Origin: G963674505 sp964575975
Lineage (GTDB): Bacteria; Desulfobacterota; Desulfobacteria; Desulfobacterales; SKZT01
Direction: 5' to 3'
NCBI GenBank assembly: GCA_964575975.1
Contig: CAZNTU010000035.1
Location: forward strand, 1-33,978
Length of the DNA: 33,978 bases
The notes below the pieces were generated by a model, which saw only the letters and a program-made list of their open reading frames with translations, had not been told where the DNA came from and made no database searches. The position numbers and the translations under genes are program-made. This document shows, one piece after another, positions 7,986-16,667 of the stretch. How positions within the stretch are numbered: the first letter of the stretch is position 1; every line of letters starts with the position of its first letter.

Positions 7986-9872
7986 ATGTGCGGAATTTGC
8001 GGAATATATTGCGGCAACGACGGTCGGATCGACAAGGAGACGGTCGTCGCGATGAACGATACGCTTGCCCACCGGGGGCCGGACGCCGAAGGCTACCACT
8101 TGGAAGGGCCTGTAGGACTGGGACATCGACGTTTGAGCATCATCGATCTGAATACCGGAAACCAGCCGATCTACAACGAGGAAAACAACATATGCGTTGT
8201 TTTCAACGGCGAAATCTACAATTTCCAGGAACTTCGCAAGGAACTGGTCCGAACGGGCCATGTATTCAAAACCAATACGGACACGGAAGTCATCGTCCAC
8301 GCATACGAGCAGTGGGACACGAATTGCCTGGAAAAGTTCCGAGGCATGTTCGCGTTCGCCATATGGGATTCCGTCAGGTCTCGATTGTTTATAGCCCGGG
8401 ACCGTTTGGGGATAAAACCTCTGTACTACGCTGCCTATGGAGGTCTTTTCGCTTTCGCCTCCGAGGCAAAGGCCCTTCTGAAAATACCCGGATTGAAACG
8501 CGATCTCGATTTGGAGGCTTTCTGGGATTACCTCTCCTTTGGCTACGTTCCCGCGCCCAAGAGCATATTCCGATGCATCAGGAAGCTGCCGGCCGGACAT
8601 TATATGATCTGCGGCAAAAACGGAGTCCGCGTCCGGGAGTACTGGGATGTCGATTTTATCGAGAAGCACGGAATCTCGGAGAAACAGTGGACCAGATCCC
8701 TTGGCGAAATCTTGCAGGAGGCGGTCCGGCTTCGCCTGATCAGCGACGTGCCTCTGGGGGCTTTCTTAAGCGGAGGAATCGATTCCAGCCTGGTTGCGGC
8801 CTTGATGGCGAAAATAGCCGACGGTCCCGTTGTGACCAATTCCATTGGATTCGAGCTTGACTCCTATGACGAACTTCGGTTTGCGCGTCGAACGGCTGAG
8901 CTTTTCAAGACCCGGCATTACGAACATACGGTAACGCCGAATATAGCGGAGGTCTCGGAAACGCTCGCCCGTTTCTTCGACGAACCCTTCGCCGACGCCT
9001 CCGCCATACCTGCCTACTATGTTTCGAAAATGGCGAGGCAAAACGTGACCGTATGTCTTTCCGGGGACGGTGGGGACGAAAATTTCGCGGGATACAGAAG
9101 ATACTATTTCGATTTGCTTGAAAACAGAATCAGGGAGATCGTTCCCCCTTATGTTCGTCGATACGCTTTCGGAGGCATAGGCGCTCTATATCCGAAAGCG
9201 GACTGGCTGCCGCGACCGTTGAGGGCGAAAACCCTGCTGCAAAATGTCGCGCTGAGTCCGCTCGACGGCTATTTCAATTCCGTTTCTCGATTCTTGCCGC
9301 AGGAAAAGGAAAAAATCGCGAGCGGCGATGTTCGTCGAAGTCTTGCCGGATACGACTCGAAGGAGGTCTTTCGCTCCCATTTTCGACGAGCCGGGACTGC
9401 CGACCCGTTGAGCAAAGTGCAATATCTGGATATCAAGACCTACCTGGTCGACGACATTCTAACGAAAGTGGATCGGGCCAGCATGGCGAATTCTCTCGAA
9501 GTCAGGGTGCCGCTTTTGGATCACCTGGCGGTGGAGCTTGCGGCAAAGATGCCTTCCAGTTTCAAACTCAGAGGCGGAGATACGAAATATATTCTGAAAA
9601 AGGTGGCCGAACAGTATCTTCCTCGGGAAATCCTTTCCCGAAAAAAAAAGGGGTTCGACATGCCGGTCAAGGAGTGGTTGAAAAAAGAGTTGCGCCCGTT
9701 GGGAGAAGAGGTCCTTCTGGGAAGCAGGTTCAAAGACCGGGGCCTGTTCGACCGGAACTGCGCGAAACGGATGTGGGACCGGCATCTGAGCGGCGTTCGG
9801 GATTTCAGCCAGCAACTGTGGGGACTTCTTTCTTTCGAACTGTGGGCTCGAACGTACATGGATCGGAGCTGA
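7986..9872 (+). CDS. XrtA/PEP-CTERM system amidotransferase (asparagine synthase family)
   Basis: This 628-residue protein has a complete class II glutaminase domain: nucleophile Cys2 (MCGICGIY), HRGPD at about residues 29-33, the HRRLSIID region, NGEIYN at 74-79 and the TDTE Asp near 99. A complete synthetase domain follows, with SGGIDSS at 262-268 and a C-terminal KVDRASMANSLEVRVPLLD segment. It uses glutamine nitrogen to amidate a carboxylate after ATP-dependent adenylation. In exosortase A loci this family is a standard member and is thought to amidate the EPS or its precursors. The ATG at 7986 leaves Cys2 exposed after Met removal, which the chemistry requires and which fixes the start. 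It is the active counterpart of the degenerate paralogue at 4738. Confidence 0.92.
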   Translation: MCGICGIYCGNDGRIDKETVVAMNDTLAHRGPDAEGYHLEGPVGLGHRRLSIIDLNTGNQPIYNEENNICVVFNGEIYNFQELRKELVRTGHVFKTNTDTEVIVHAYEQWDTNCLEKFRGMFAFAIWDSVRSRLFIARDRLGIKPLYYAAYGGLFAFASEAKALLKIPGLKRDLDLEAFWDYLSFGYVPAPKSIFRCIRKLPAGHYMICGKNGVRVREYWDVDFIEKHGISEKQWTRSLGEILQEAVRLRLISDVPLGAFLSGGIDSSLVAALMAKIADGPVVTNSIGFELDSYDELRFARRTAELFKTRHYEHTVTPNIAEVSETLARFFDEPFADASAIPAYYVSKMARQNVTVCLSGDGGDENFAGYRRYYFDLLENRIREIVPPYVRRYAFGGIGALYPKADWLPRPLRAKTLLQNVALSPLDGYFNSVSRFLPQEKEKIASGDVRRSLAGYDSKEVFRSHFRRAGTADPLSKVQYLDIKTYLVDDILTKVDRASMANSLEVRVPLLDHLAVELAAKMPSSFKLRGGDTKYILKKVAEQYLPREILSRKKKGFDMPVKEWLKKELRPLGEEVLLGSRFKDRGLFDRNCAKRMWDRHLSGVRDFSQQLWGLLSFELWARTYMDRS

Positions 9873-9876
9873 AGCC

Positions 9877-11142
9877 ATGCGGGTTCTTGTCTATACGTCT
9901 CTGTTTCCCAACAAGCAAGAGCCGAACAAGGGGATATTCGTTCGCCAGAGAATGTTCCGTTTCGCCGGTATTCCCGGCAACGAAATCCAAGTCGTCGCTC
10001 CCGTGCCCTATTGCCCTTCGTGGTTTCGCGTCGCTCCCTGGCACTTGTATTCCAAAATCGAACTTCTGGAATATCAAGACCGCATTCCCGTGCATCATCC
10101 CCGATATCCTCTCGTGCCGAAAGCAAGCATGATTCTTCATGCGTTTTCGCTTTTTCTGTCGTCCATGGGAATTGTCCGGAGGATTTTTCGGGCGTTTCCG
10201 TTCGACCTGATCGACGGCCACTACATTTACCCGGACGGACTGGCCGCGGTTTTTTTGGCCAAGGCGTTCAAGAAGCCCGCGGTCCTTTCCGCCCGAGGGT
10301 CGGACATCAACCAGTTTTCGGGTTTTCGGACCATCAGGCCGATGATCAGGAGCGCCTTGGCGAATGCCGACGCGATCGTCTCGGTGTGCAAGGCTATAGA
10401 GAGGGACATGAACAGGTTGGGCGTTTCCTCGGATAAAATCACGGTGATTCCGAACGGGGTGGATACCCGGAAATTCTTTTTGATGGATCGGACGCTTGCT
10501 CGCCGCAGTTTGAACATACCTCCGGAAAAAAAGATCGTTCTGTCCGTGGGGAGCCTTATTCCGCGCAAAGGGTATCACGTGCTCATCGAAGGAATTCCGG
10601 AAGTTCTGGAAAAGCGGCCCGACGTCTTCTTCCACATAATAGGAGAAGGTTCGTTCAGAAAAGAACTTGCGGCGCAAATCCGACGTCTGGAATTGGAGGA
10701 CAGGATTGTTTTGGCGGGGGAAATCCAGAACGAGGAACTTGTAAAATGGTACAACGCCGCCGATGTCTTTTGTCTGGCAAGTTCCAGGGAAGGATGGGCC
10801 AACGTGCTGATGGAAGCGATGGCGTGCGGATGCCCTGCGGTGGCGACGAACGTCTACGGCGCTCCCGAGATTGTAACGAAACCCGAGGTAGGCCTGCTTG
10901 TGGAAAGAACGCCTCGCGCGCTGGCCCGGGCTTTGCTCCTGGCCCTCTCGACCGAATGGGACAGGAGCGCAATCAGAGATCACGTGGCTTCAAGGGATTG
11001 GAACGTTGTCGCCCGAGAGGTGGAAAAGGTGTTTCAAAAATGCATGGAGGGAACGGCCGGTCGTCTCGGATTCGGACCCGCCTCCGTCCCGGATCGGGTG
11101 GAAGAGGCGTCCGCCGGTTCTGAAATCGGCGGACGCCTTTGA
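9877..11142 (+). CDS. GT4-family glycosyltransferase
   Basis: This 421-residue GT-B fold enzyme begins MRVLVYTSLFPN, the typical start of the donor-independent Rossmann half. It has the HGHYIYPDG-like DGHYIYPDG segment and ARGSDIN in the N-terminal domain. In the C-terminal domain it carries VIPNGVDTRKF, VGSLIPRKG and the nucleotide-sugar binding run SREGWANVLMEAMACGCPAVAT. It would add one sugar to the lipid-linked EPS repeat on the cytoplasmic side. It starts four bases after the amidotransferase stop, with a ggag site, so it belongs to the same operon. The last dozen codons hold a strong hairpin (11105-11138), and the gene ends 47 bases from the convergent minus-strand gene. Donor and linkage are unknown. 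Confidence 0.9.
   Translation: MRVLVYTSLFPNKQEPNKGIFVRQRMFRFAGIPGNEIQVVAPVPYCPSWFRVAPWHLYSKIELLEYQDRIPVHHPRYPLVPKASMILHAFSLFLSSMGIVRRIFRAFPFDLIDGHYIYPDGLAAVFLAKAFKKPAVLSARGSDINQFSGFRTIRPMIRSALANADAIVSVCKAIERDMNRLGVSSDKITVIPNGVDTRKFFLMDRTLARRSLNIPPEKKIVLSVGSLIPRKGYHVLIEGIPEVLEKRPDVFFHIIGEGSFRKELAAQIRRLELEDRIVLAGEIQNEELVKWYNAADVFCLASSREGWANVLMEAMACGCPAVATNVYGAPEIVTKPEVGLLVERTPRALARALLLALSTEWDRSAIRDHVASRDWNVVAREVEKVFQKCMEGTAGRLGFGPASVPDRVEEASAGSEIGGRL
11105..11140 (+). terminator. Hairpin terminator inside the glycosyltransferase 3' end
   Basis: A perfect 12-bp stem forms from aggcgtccgccg (11105-11116) and cggcggacgcct (11127-11138) around a ten-base loop. It is followed by a short T-run that reaches into the TGA stop (11140-11142). 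The stem is very strong but the T-run is only three bases, so termination may be partial. The position suits the end of the 805-11142 operon, between convergent genes. Confidence 0.6.
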
Positions 11143-11189
11143 TGCGGCGAACGATCGCCTACGGAAAAGGTCCCGATATTCCGTCTATT

Positions 11190-14100
11190 TCAAGGCTGCA
11201 AAATTTTGACGTTGCGAGGTCCGACGATGGAAGTCGCCCCGCTGGTCACTTCGATCCTGACGACGTTCGAGATCGGCGCAATATTGGACGATTCGTCGTA
11301 CGACCGAACGGCGAAATAATAGGTGCCGGCGCCAAGGCCGTCGAGGACCATTTTTTCCTGGGCGCCGACTCCGGACGGGACCGGTTCCCCCGCCGCGTTA
11401 TTGGCGGCCCACCAGTTGCATTGGTCGGGTGCGACCTTGACAGGGGCGGACGCGACGGACGTCCGGTTTTCCACGAGAGGGTAGTCCGCGAATTTGACTT
11501 GGTAGCGACGCGCGTCTTTTGGAGCCGTCCAGGTGAGCGTCGCCTGCCCGGCCCCCGACGCGACGGCTTTCAAATCGCCGATCGCCGATGGCGACATCGT
11601 ATCCGTCCGCGGAGCTTCCACCATTTCGCTCAAGGCGCTGTTCCAAGTGTGAAAATTTCTGCCGCCCGTTTTTTTCACGCCGTTTTCGTATACGGTGGAG
11701 AACATGTCCTTGTACCTGCTCTTCCCCGTGTATCGATAGGCGAGTTCCAAGAGAGAAAGGATTCTCCATTCCCTGTATTCCTTGCAATCGGAATATTCCC
11801 GGCTGCCGGACGCGTAGGACGAGCAGTCGCAAGCGGTCGTGGACGAGGCCAGCGCTTTTTTTCGGGCCGTCTCCACTTCGGTCAAAGGAATCGGGGATTC
11901 GTAGAGCACCGCGTAGCAAGGGGAAACGTAGGCTTCGTCGATCGCGAAATCGGCTATTCCGGTGATCATGTCCACGATTCTTTCGTCGCCGAGCACCCCG
12001 TACGTTTCTTCCAGTCCTTCCGCCAGATAGCCGAGCATGAAGGTTTTTTCCACGCCGTTGGGATATGCCGCGACATTTTTGTTCGGAACGTAATAGCCTC
12101 GTTCCTTGTTCACGGTTTTCCAAATCGTTCCGAAATATTTCGCCAGGGACGACTTGATGGCCGAGTTCCCCGTGATTCTGTATGTCTCGGCGAACACGTT
12201 TTGCGCCAAGGAGTCCACTCGCGTTTCGCCAATCCCGTTGGTTTTCCTGTAATCGGACCAGAATTGCAAGTACTCTCCGATTTTTTGGATGGCGTCGTAG
12301 GCCAGCGGGTCCCCGAATATCCGCCATCCGTCGAAAACCTCCGAAATGGTCCAATGCTCCTTGTTCCAAGGTTGATAGCCGTGAAACCGCATGTTTTGTG
12401 GATATTGCCCTCTCGCCCTGAAAGCGCAGCAGTAGCATCGCATGCGGAGTTCCCCCTCGTCTCTGGGATAGGCGTAATCGTCGATCCACACCGGGGTCAT
12501 ACTCGAAGAATGGCGCATGGCGATCCTGGTTTGATAGGCATGATACGGATCGGAAGTTTTAATGAAGCCGTCGACGGGATATTCGTGGTATCTTCTGCGG
12601 TAACGGTCGTTGTAGTTTCCGCCCCAATTAACCCAACCGTATTCCCAGGAACCGATGTTTCCGGGATTCGGCTCCGCCGACCGGGCGTCCTTGGAAATAT
12701 ATCCCATGGCGCCGGTTTTTCGATACCAGTCGAGTCCGCAGTGTATGACAAGGGGATTGTTGAAAGCCTGGGCGTCGTTTTCGGTAAATCCACCGCTCCT
12801 GAATGTGATGTCGTGGTCCTTGCGCTGGGCGTCGTCGAGCCAGTGGACGCCCCCGTGGCCTTTCCAATACTTGGGCCAGAGACGGACGATCAGTTTGCCG
12901 GGCTGCACCTCCACGGCTTTCGGAAACTGCTGCCAAAAATGGCGGACGCCTATGCCGGCATTGTCGATTCTTGCCCAGCCGAGAGCGTGGTAGCCTCTGG
13001 AAAGTTCCTTGGCCCCGTCGGAAACCGTGTAGCCCCTGAATTCCGGAATTCCAAGCTTCCAAAGCTCGTCCCCGGCCTGTACGTACGCTCCTTTGCCGTC
13101 GCCGTATTCGCCCAGTTTGTTCCATTTTTCCGTCCCGCTCGAATCCTGGTACAGATGAATCGTCTGGCCGGAATTCAAGGCGTTCTGCACGGACTGGCCC
13201 GAATCGCCTCCGATCGCATAGTTGGAGCCGTTTTGCTTCCAAACCACGGAAAAATCCTTGAAAAGCATGGGCCCATACGATTTTTCAAAGTTTTCGGTTT
13301 GGGGAGTGTTTTTCAGTACCACGGTCATGTCCCATCGACCCAGGCCGGAATAGCCGTAAATATAGGCGATGAAACCGAACTTGTCCCTGGTCGGGTCGGC
13401 GGATCGTTCGGTCGCGCTCTCCGCCTTCAGCATCGTCCGCACAGGCCCGTTTTCCATGACTTCCCACTTGATCGTGCTCAGATCCGAAGCATGCACTTGC
13501 GTACCGTCCGGTTTAGTGAAAACCAAGTCGAATTCCCCGGAAAAATTCTTGGGAAAGGTCTTCCCCGCCATCTGGAAGGCTGTGCCGGTGTCCGCGACGG
13601 ATACCGGATTCGCGGGCTTGGGATTGCTTCCGTTTTTAAGGCGATAGGTGACTGCGGAATTGGCGGGAACATCGGCCAAAAACGTCACTAAAAGCCACTT
13701 GACCGAGTTGTCCTGGCCGTGGTCTCTCCAGCGCTCGAGGACCTTGAACTGCGCCGGCACGACGCTGCCGTCCGGAGCGTAGACCGCGATGGAGGCCGGT
13801 TCTCCCAGCGTTCCTTTCGGCAGCGGCACTCCGGACGATACGACCTCCTTCGTTCTGTTCACGCCCGAGACGTCGCGAATTTCAAGAGGAATGTCAAACG
13901 TTCCGACAGGAATATTCGGAGGATCGAGAGGGGTTTCCGCGACGGGAGGCGGAGACTGTGTCGAGGAAATTCGAAAGCTTGGATTGTATTGCCGGAAATT
14001 CCAGTTCTTGTCCCAAGCCACAGCGCGAAGCCAATATTTTCCGTCTTCCATTTGGGAAGCCTTGAGGGTCGCCTCGTACGGCGGTGTTCGATCAAGCCCG

Positions 14101-15086
14101 AAGCTTTGATGCAATTCGCCGTCCTTGGCGCAGTAGAAAACCACCATTTCGATTCCGGCGTTGTCGACGGCGTAGCAAGATACTGTAACATCGCCGGTAA
14201 CGACGTCCCCTGGCTTGATCGAACAAGAAATGTTCGGCTGTTGTATCTCCGTGCGCCCGTATTTTTTATCGAGCGCCTTGTTCATGGCCTCGTAGCCGAT
14301 CGGGTCGAAAACCGGACTGGTATCCAGACTGCGCAATATACTGTCTTTCGTCGGTCGAAAAATGCCGGTCGAGCGGTGATTCCCTCCTTCGAAGGGCGGG
14401 GTGGTTACGAATTCGTTCCATTTCCGGTTCGAATCGACATCGTCCAGGTTCCGGCACCAGTGGGCGCCCGAAGCTCCCGGCCCCGATTCGTATTCGTCGC
14501 ACAACACTTTGGCAAACCCGTCGTGAGACCACTCGTGGGGATACTCGTAGGCGCTCGCGTTCAGTCCAATGTAAAAATGGCCGTTGGCGGCGCCGCCCAC
14601 GAGATTGTGTTCGTCGATGACCACGGATGGAAACGTTTTGCAAAGGACATCCTTCAGGAAATCGCAGCTTCCCCAGTCGTTCGGCAGGGCGGATATCAGC
14701 TTTTTGACCTCTTGGACCGACTTCCTCAAGCCGTCTTCGTCCCAAACCGGCACGGGTTCCGTGCCGTCGTCCCCCTCGATACGGTATACATCGAAAAGAT
14801 GCTTGTGGTCCTTGAACCAATTCACATTCCACATGGCATTTGTGGTTCGTCCGACTTTGTCGAAGAACATGTTCTTGCGGTCTTGCCTAAACCCCGAAGG
14901 AATCCATATGATCGTCATTTTGTCCGAAGCGCTCCCTTCGTGGATTTTGCTGAAAAAATATTCTGCGCGCACTTCTTCGTTCGTTACCACAGGAACGGCA
15001 ACGCCCAGTAAAAGAAAAGCAACAAGGATTTTATACGGGACTCTCGAAAAACGTATGCAGGTAAACTTGTACCTAATGCTCAGCAT
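11190..15086 (-). CDS. Secreted M64-like metallopeptidase fused to RIFT-barrel/toroid lyase-like and FN3-like domains
   Basis: This 1298-residue protein starts at the ATG at 15086, behind a clear ggagga ribosome site; upstream in-frame ATGs lack one. A signal peptide covers about residues 1-41. Residues 50-275 resemble IgA-peptidase M64 family proteins. The zinc motif HEWSH is at 184-188 with a DEY ten residues on, as in the family's HExxH...DEY pattern. Residues 285-375 look like a beta-sandwich (DRTPPYEATL, YWLRAVAWD). From about 395 a RIFT-barrel type region begins (IPLEIRDVSGVNRTKEVVSSGVPLP), of the sort seen in exo-rhamnogalacturonan lyase-like proteins. A helical toroid region (YLAEGLEETYG) follows, then a FN3-like end from about 1163. 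It would cut matrix protein and/or bind or cleave polysaccharide outside the cell. No PEP-CTERM tail is present. A candidate sigma-54 promoter lies upstream. Confidence 0.8.
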   Translation of the reverse strand: MLSIRYKFTCIRFSRVPYKILVAFLLLGVAVPVVTNEEVRAEYFFSKIHEGSASDKMTIIWIPSGFRQDRKNMFFDKVGRTTNAMWNVNWFKDHKHLFDVYRIEGDDGTEPVPVWDEDGLRKSVQEVKKLISALPNDWGSCDFLKDVLCKTFPSVVIDEHNLVGGAANGHFYIGLNASAYEYPHEWSHDGFAKVLCDEYESGPGASGAHWCRNLDDVDSNRKWNEFVTTPPFEGGNHRSTGIFRPTKDSILRSLDTSPVFDPIGYEAMNKALDKKYGRTEIQQPNISCSIKPGDVVTGDVTVSCYAVDNAGIEMVVFYCAKDGELHQSFGLDRTPPYEATLKASQMEDGKYWLRAVAWDKNWNFRQYNPSFRISSTQSPPPVAETPLDPPNIPVGTFDIPLEIRDVSGVNRTKEVVSSGVPLPKGTLGEPASIAVYAPDGSVVPAQFKVLERWRDHGQDNSVKWLLVTFLADVPANSAVTYRLKNGSNPKPANPVSVADTGTAFQMAGKTFPKNFSGEFDLVFTKPDGTQVHASDLSTIKWEVMENGPVRTMLKAESATERSADPTRDKFGFIAYIYGYSGLGRWDMTVVLKNTPQTENFEKSYGPMLFKDFSVVWKQNGSNYAIGGDSGQSVQNALNSGQTIHLYQDSSGTEKWNKLGEYGDGKGAYVQAGDELWKLGIPEFRGYTVSDGAKELSRGYHALGWARIDNAGIGVRHFWQQFPKAVEVQPGKLIVRLWPKYWKGHGGVHWLDDAQRKDHDITFRSGGFTENDAQAFNNPLVIHCGLDWYRKTGAMGYISKDARSAEPNPGNIGSWEYGWVNWGGNYNDRYRRRYHEYPVDGFIKTSDPYHAYQTRIAMRHSSSMTPVWIDDYAYPRDEGELRMRCYCCAFRARGQYPQNMRFHGYQPWNKEHWTISEVFDGWRIFGDPLAYDAIQKIGEYLQFWSDYRKTNGIGETRVDSLAQNVFAETYRITGNSAIKSSLAKYFGTIWKTVNKERGYYVPNKNVAAYPNGVEKTFMLGYLAEGLEETYGVLGDERIVDMITGIADFAIDEAYVSPCYAVLYESPIPLTEVETARKKALASSTTACDCSSYASGSREYSDCKEYREWRILSLLELAYRYTGKSRYKDMFSTVYENGVKKTGGRNFHTWNSALSEMVEAPRTDTMSPSAIGDLKAVASGAGQATLTWTAPKDARRYQVKFADYPLVENRTSVASAPVKVAPDQCNWWAANNAAGEPVPSGVGAQEKMVLDGLGAGTYYFAVRSYDESSNIAPISNVVRIEVTSGATSIVGPRNVKILQP

Positions 15087-15323
15087 TGTCTCCTCCATGA
15101 AATTTTTGTTTTTACGGAAAGAACATTCGTTGCGGCGTAGGGGTATCGGGATCGGAAATGCGAAATTTTTTGTTATGCGCAATTCGAAAAAAATCGAACC
15201 GAACGATTTTCGGCGCCTCTTCATATATATCATAGCATCAAAAGGGAGGCGTTTCGAGCTTAAATTGAATCCGCAATTCAAACATCGATTCCATGATCGC
15301 GTTTTCATAGCCGCAATTGCATT

Positions 15324-15339
15324 TGCAAGATTCGAACCA
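15324..15339 (-). promoter_or_regulatory. Candidate sigma-54 (-24/-12) promoter for the M64/RIFT gene
   Basis: Read on the minus strand, the sequence is TGGTTCGAATCTTGCA. It matches the consensus TGGCACG-N4-TTGCA at 10 of 12 defined positions and keeps the essential GG and GC with the exact 10-base spacing. Transcription would start near 15313, giving a leader of about 227 bases before the ATG at 15086. The presence of sigma-54 activators in the window (21341, 26970) makes use of this site plausible. Confidence 0.62.
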
Positions 15340-15482
15340 CCCGTGCTCACAATAAATTGCAAGGAAAATAATCGCGAGGGCTTGTCTTAATAAAGCGGAA
15401 AAGCCGCGCGAATGCCGCCGTAAAATTCGAAGCAAACGTTTTCGAATCGGTAACAGCAGGGAAAACTTCGTTATCCGTCTGC

Positions 15483-15502
15483 GAATTTCGTAAGCGAAAT
15501 TC
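15483..15502. promoter_or_regulatory. 8-bp palindrome abutting a start codon
   Basis: GAATTTCG (15483-15490) and CGAAATTC (15495-15502) form a perfect inverted repeat around TAAG. It ends four bases before the ATG at 15507, and no Shine-Dalgarno sequence is present. As RNA it would be a stem-loop covering the ribosome-landing site. As DNA it could be an operator, or an activator site for the sigma-54 promoter 145-180 bases to the left. Confidence 0.5.
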
Positions 15503-15506
15503 CCTT

Positions 15507-16607
15507 ATGAAAAAAACGCGAGTACTGCACGTTCTCCATTCCTTCGGTTTCGGCGGACTGGAAAAGGGAATCGCCACTTTGGTCCGCCATGGGTCGAGAG
15601 ACTTCGAACATGTCGTTCTTTGCCTTGCAAGCGCCGGAGAGTCGGAGTCGCTATTGCCCGAAGGCACTCCGCTAATGAGATTGGACAAAGGCGAAGGAAG
15701 TTCCATGCGTTTTGTTTTGAATCTGGCTCTACTCATTCGCCGCCTGAAGCCGGACGTGATACATACGAGAAACTGGGGCGGCATGGACGGAATAATAGCT
15801 TCGAACCTGGCGGGCCTGGGAAGAAAAGTCGTTCAAGGGGAACACGGATGGGGGATGGAGGATGCATATGGCAAAAGTAAAAGACGGCTTTTCGTTCGAA
15901 GGGCGCTGTCTTTGGGAGTAAGACAATTCACCTGCGTCTCGGGGCAAATGCAAAAGTGGTTGCGGGAGGAAGTCAGGGTTTTTCGTCCGGTGACTCGGAT
16001 TTACAATGGAATCGATACGACGCGCTTTTCCCCCAGGGGCGCCAAAGCGGCCCTGCGTCAGGAGCTTGGCCTGAAAGACTCTACAGTGCTTGTCGCATGC
16101 GTGGGGCGACTGGACCCTATAAAAAACCATGCTGGACTGATCGAAGCGTTCCAATTGGCGCATCGGTCCTTTCCGGATTCCGCCTTGGCGATCGTCGGCG
16201 ACGGTCCCGAACGCGAAAGATGGGCCGGGACGCCCCCGCCGGGCGTATTCTTTGCCGGGGCGAGATACGATATTCCGGAAATATTGCGGGCCGCGGATGT
16301 CTATTCTCTCGCGTCGTTCAACGAGGGCATTTCCAACACGATACTCGAGGCCATGGCTACCGGGTTGCCGGTGGTTTCCACCAGCGCGGGAGGCACTCCC
16401 GAACTGGTTTTCCACGGACGAAACGGTCTCCTGTCGAAAGCCAAGGACGTCAGAACGCTCGCCTCCCACCTGCTGGCGTACTTTCGGAATCCGAACATGC
16501 GCGCCGAACACGGGCGTCTCAATCGGATCATTGCGGAAAACAGGTTCGGAATAGGAAAGATGGTGGATGGCTACGAACGGATATGGCGTCGGGTCGCGGG
16601 AATATAA
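15507..16607 (+). CDS. GT4-family glycosyltransferase, PEP-CTERM/EpsH1-associated type
   Basis: This 366-residue GT-B enzyme opens with RVLHVLHSFGFGGLEKG, the signature start of the sugar transferase family associated with PEP-CTERM/EpsH1 systems. Further motifs are VIHTRNWGGMDG and GEHGW in the acceptor half. The donor half has RIYNGIDTTRFSP, VGRLDPIKNH, and FNEGISNTILEAMATGLPVVST with the conserved E-x7-E pair. It would extend the lipid-linked repeat unit in the cytoplasm. The start is fixed by the conserved N-terminus although no ribosome site is visible; a palindrome sits just before the ATG. It is the first gene of the second plus-strand EPS operon. Confidence 0.9.
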   Translation: MKKTRVLHVLHSFGFGGLEKGIATLVRHGSRDFEHVVLCLASAGESESLLPEGTPLMRLDKGEGSSMRFVLNLALLIRRLKPDVIHTRNWGGMDGIIASNLAGLGRKVVQGEHGWGMEDAYGKSKRRLFVRRALSLGVRQFTCVSGQMQKWLREEVRVFRPVTRIYNGIDTTRFSPRGAKAALRQELGLKDSTVLVACVGRLDPIKNHAGLIEAFQLAHRSFPDSALAIVGDGPERERWAGTPPPGVFFAGARYDIPEILRAADVYSLASFNEGISNTILEAMATGLPVVSTSAGGTPELVFHGRNGLLSKAKDVRTLASHLLAYFRNPNMRAEHGRLNRIIAENRFGIGKMVDGYERIWRRVAGI

Positions 16608-16667
16608 CGGCTTCGGAGGATATGTCCGACCGGCTTCGAAAAAAAATGCAAGGGAGATAAACTAACA

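Larger units (their letters stand above)
15087..15506. other. Divergent regulatory region between the M64 protein and the EPS glycosyltransferase
   Basis: This 420-base stretch has no credible gene. It separates two divergent genes and carries several control-like signals. A sigma-54-type promoter faces left (15324-15339). A 7-bp inverted repeat lies at 15425-15447 (ATTCGAA, nine-base spacer, TTCGAAT). An 8-bp palindrome touches the rightward start codon (15483-15502). In the predicted 5' leader of the minus-strand gene an AT-rich hairpin followed by Ts lies at 15187-15210. The inverted repeats sit about 115-190 bases upstream of the predicted minus-strand transcription start, where sigma-54 activators usually bind. 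Confidence 0.6.

Noticed and set aside
11139..13691. 850-codon plus-strand open frame opposite the M64/RIFT gene
   Set aside because: The minus-strand protein has a signal peptide, recognisable domains and a ribosome site. The plus-strand translation is Arg/Gly/Val-rich with no domain pattern, as expected for an antisense shadow.
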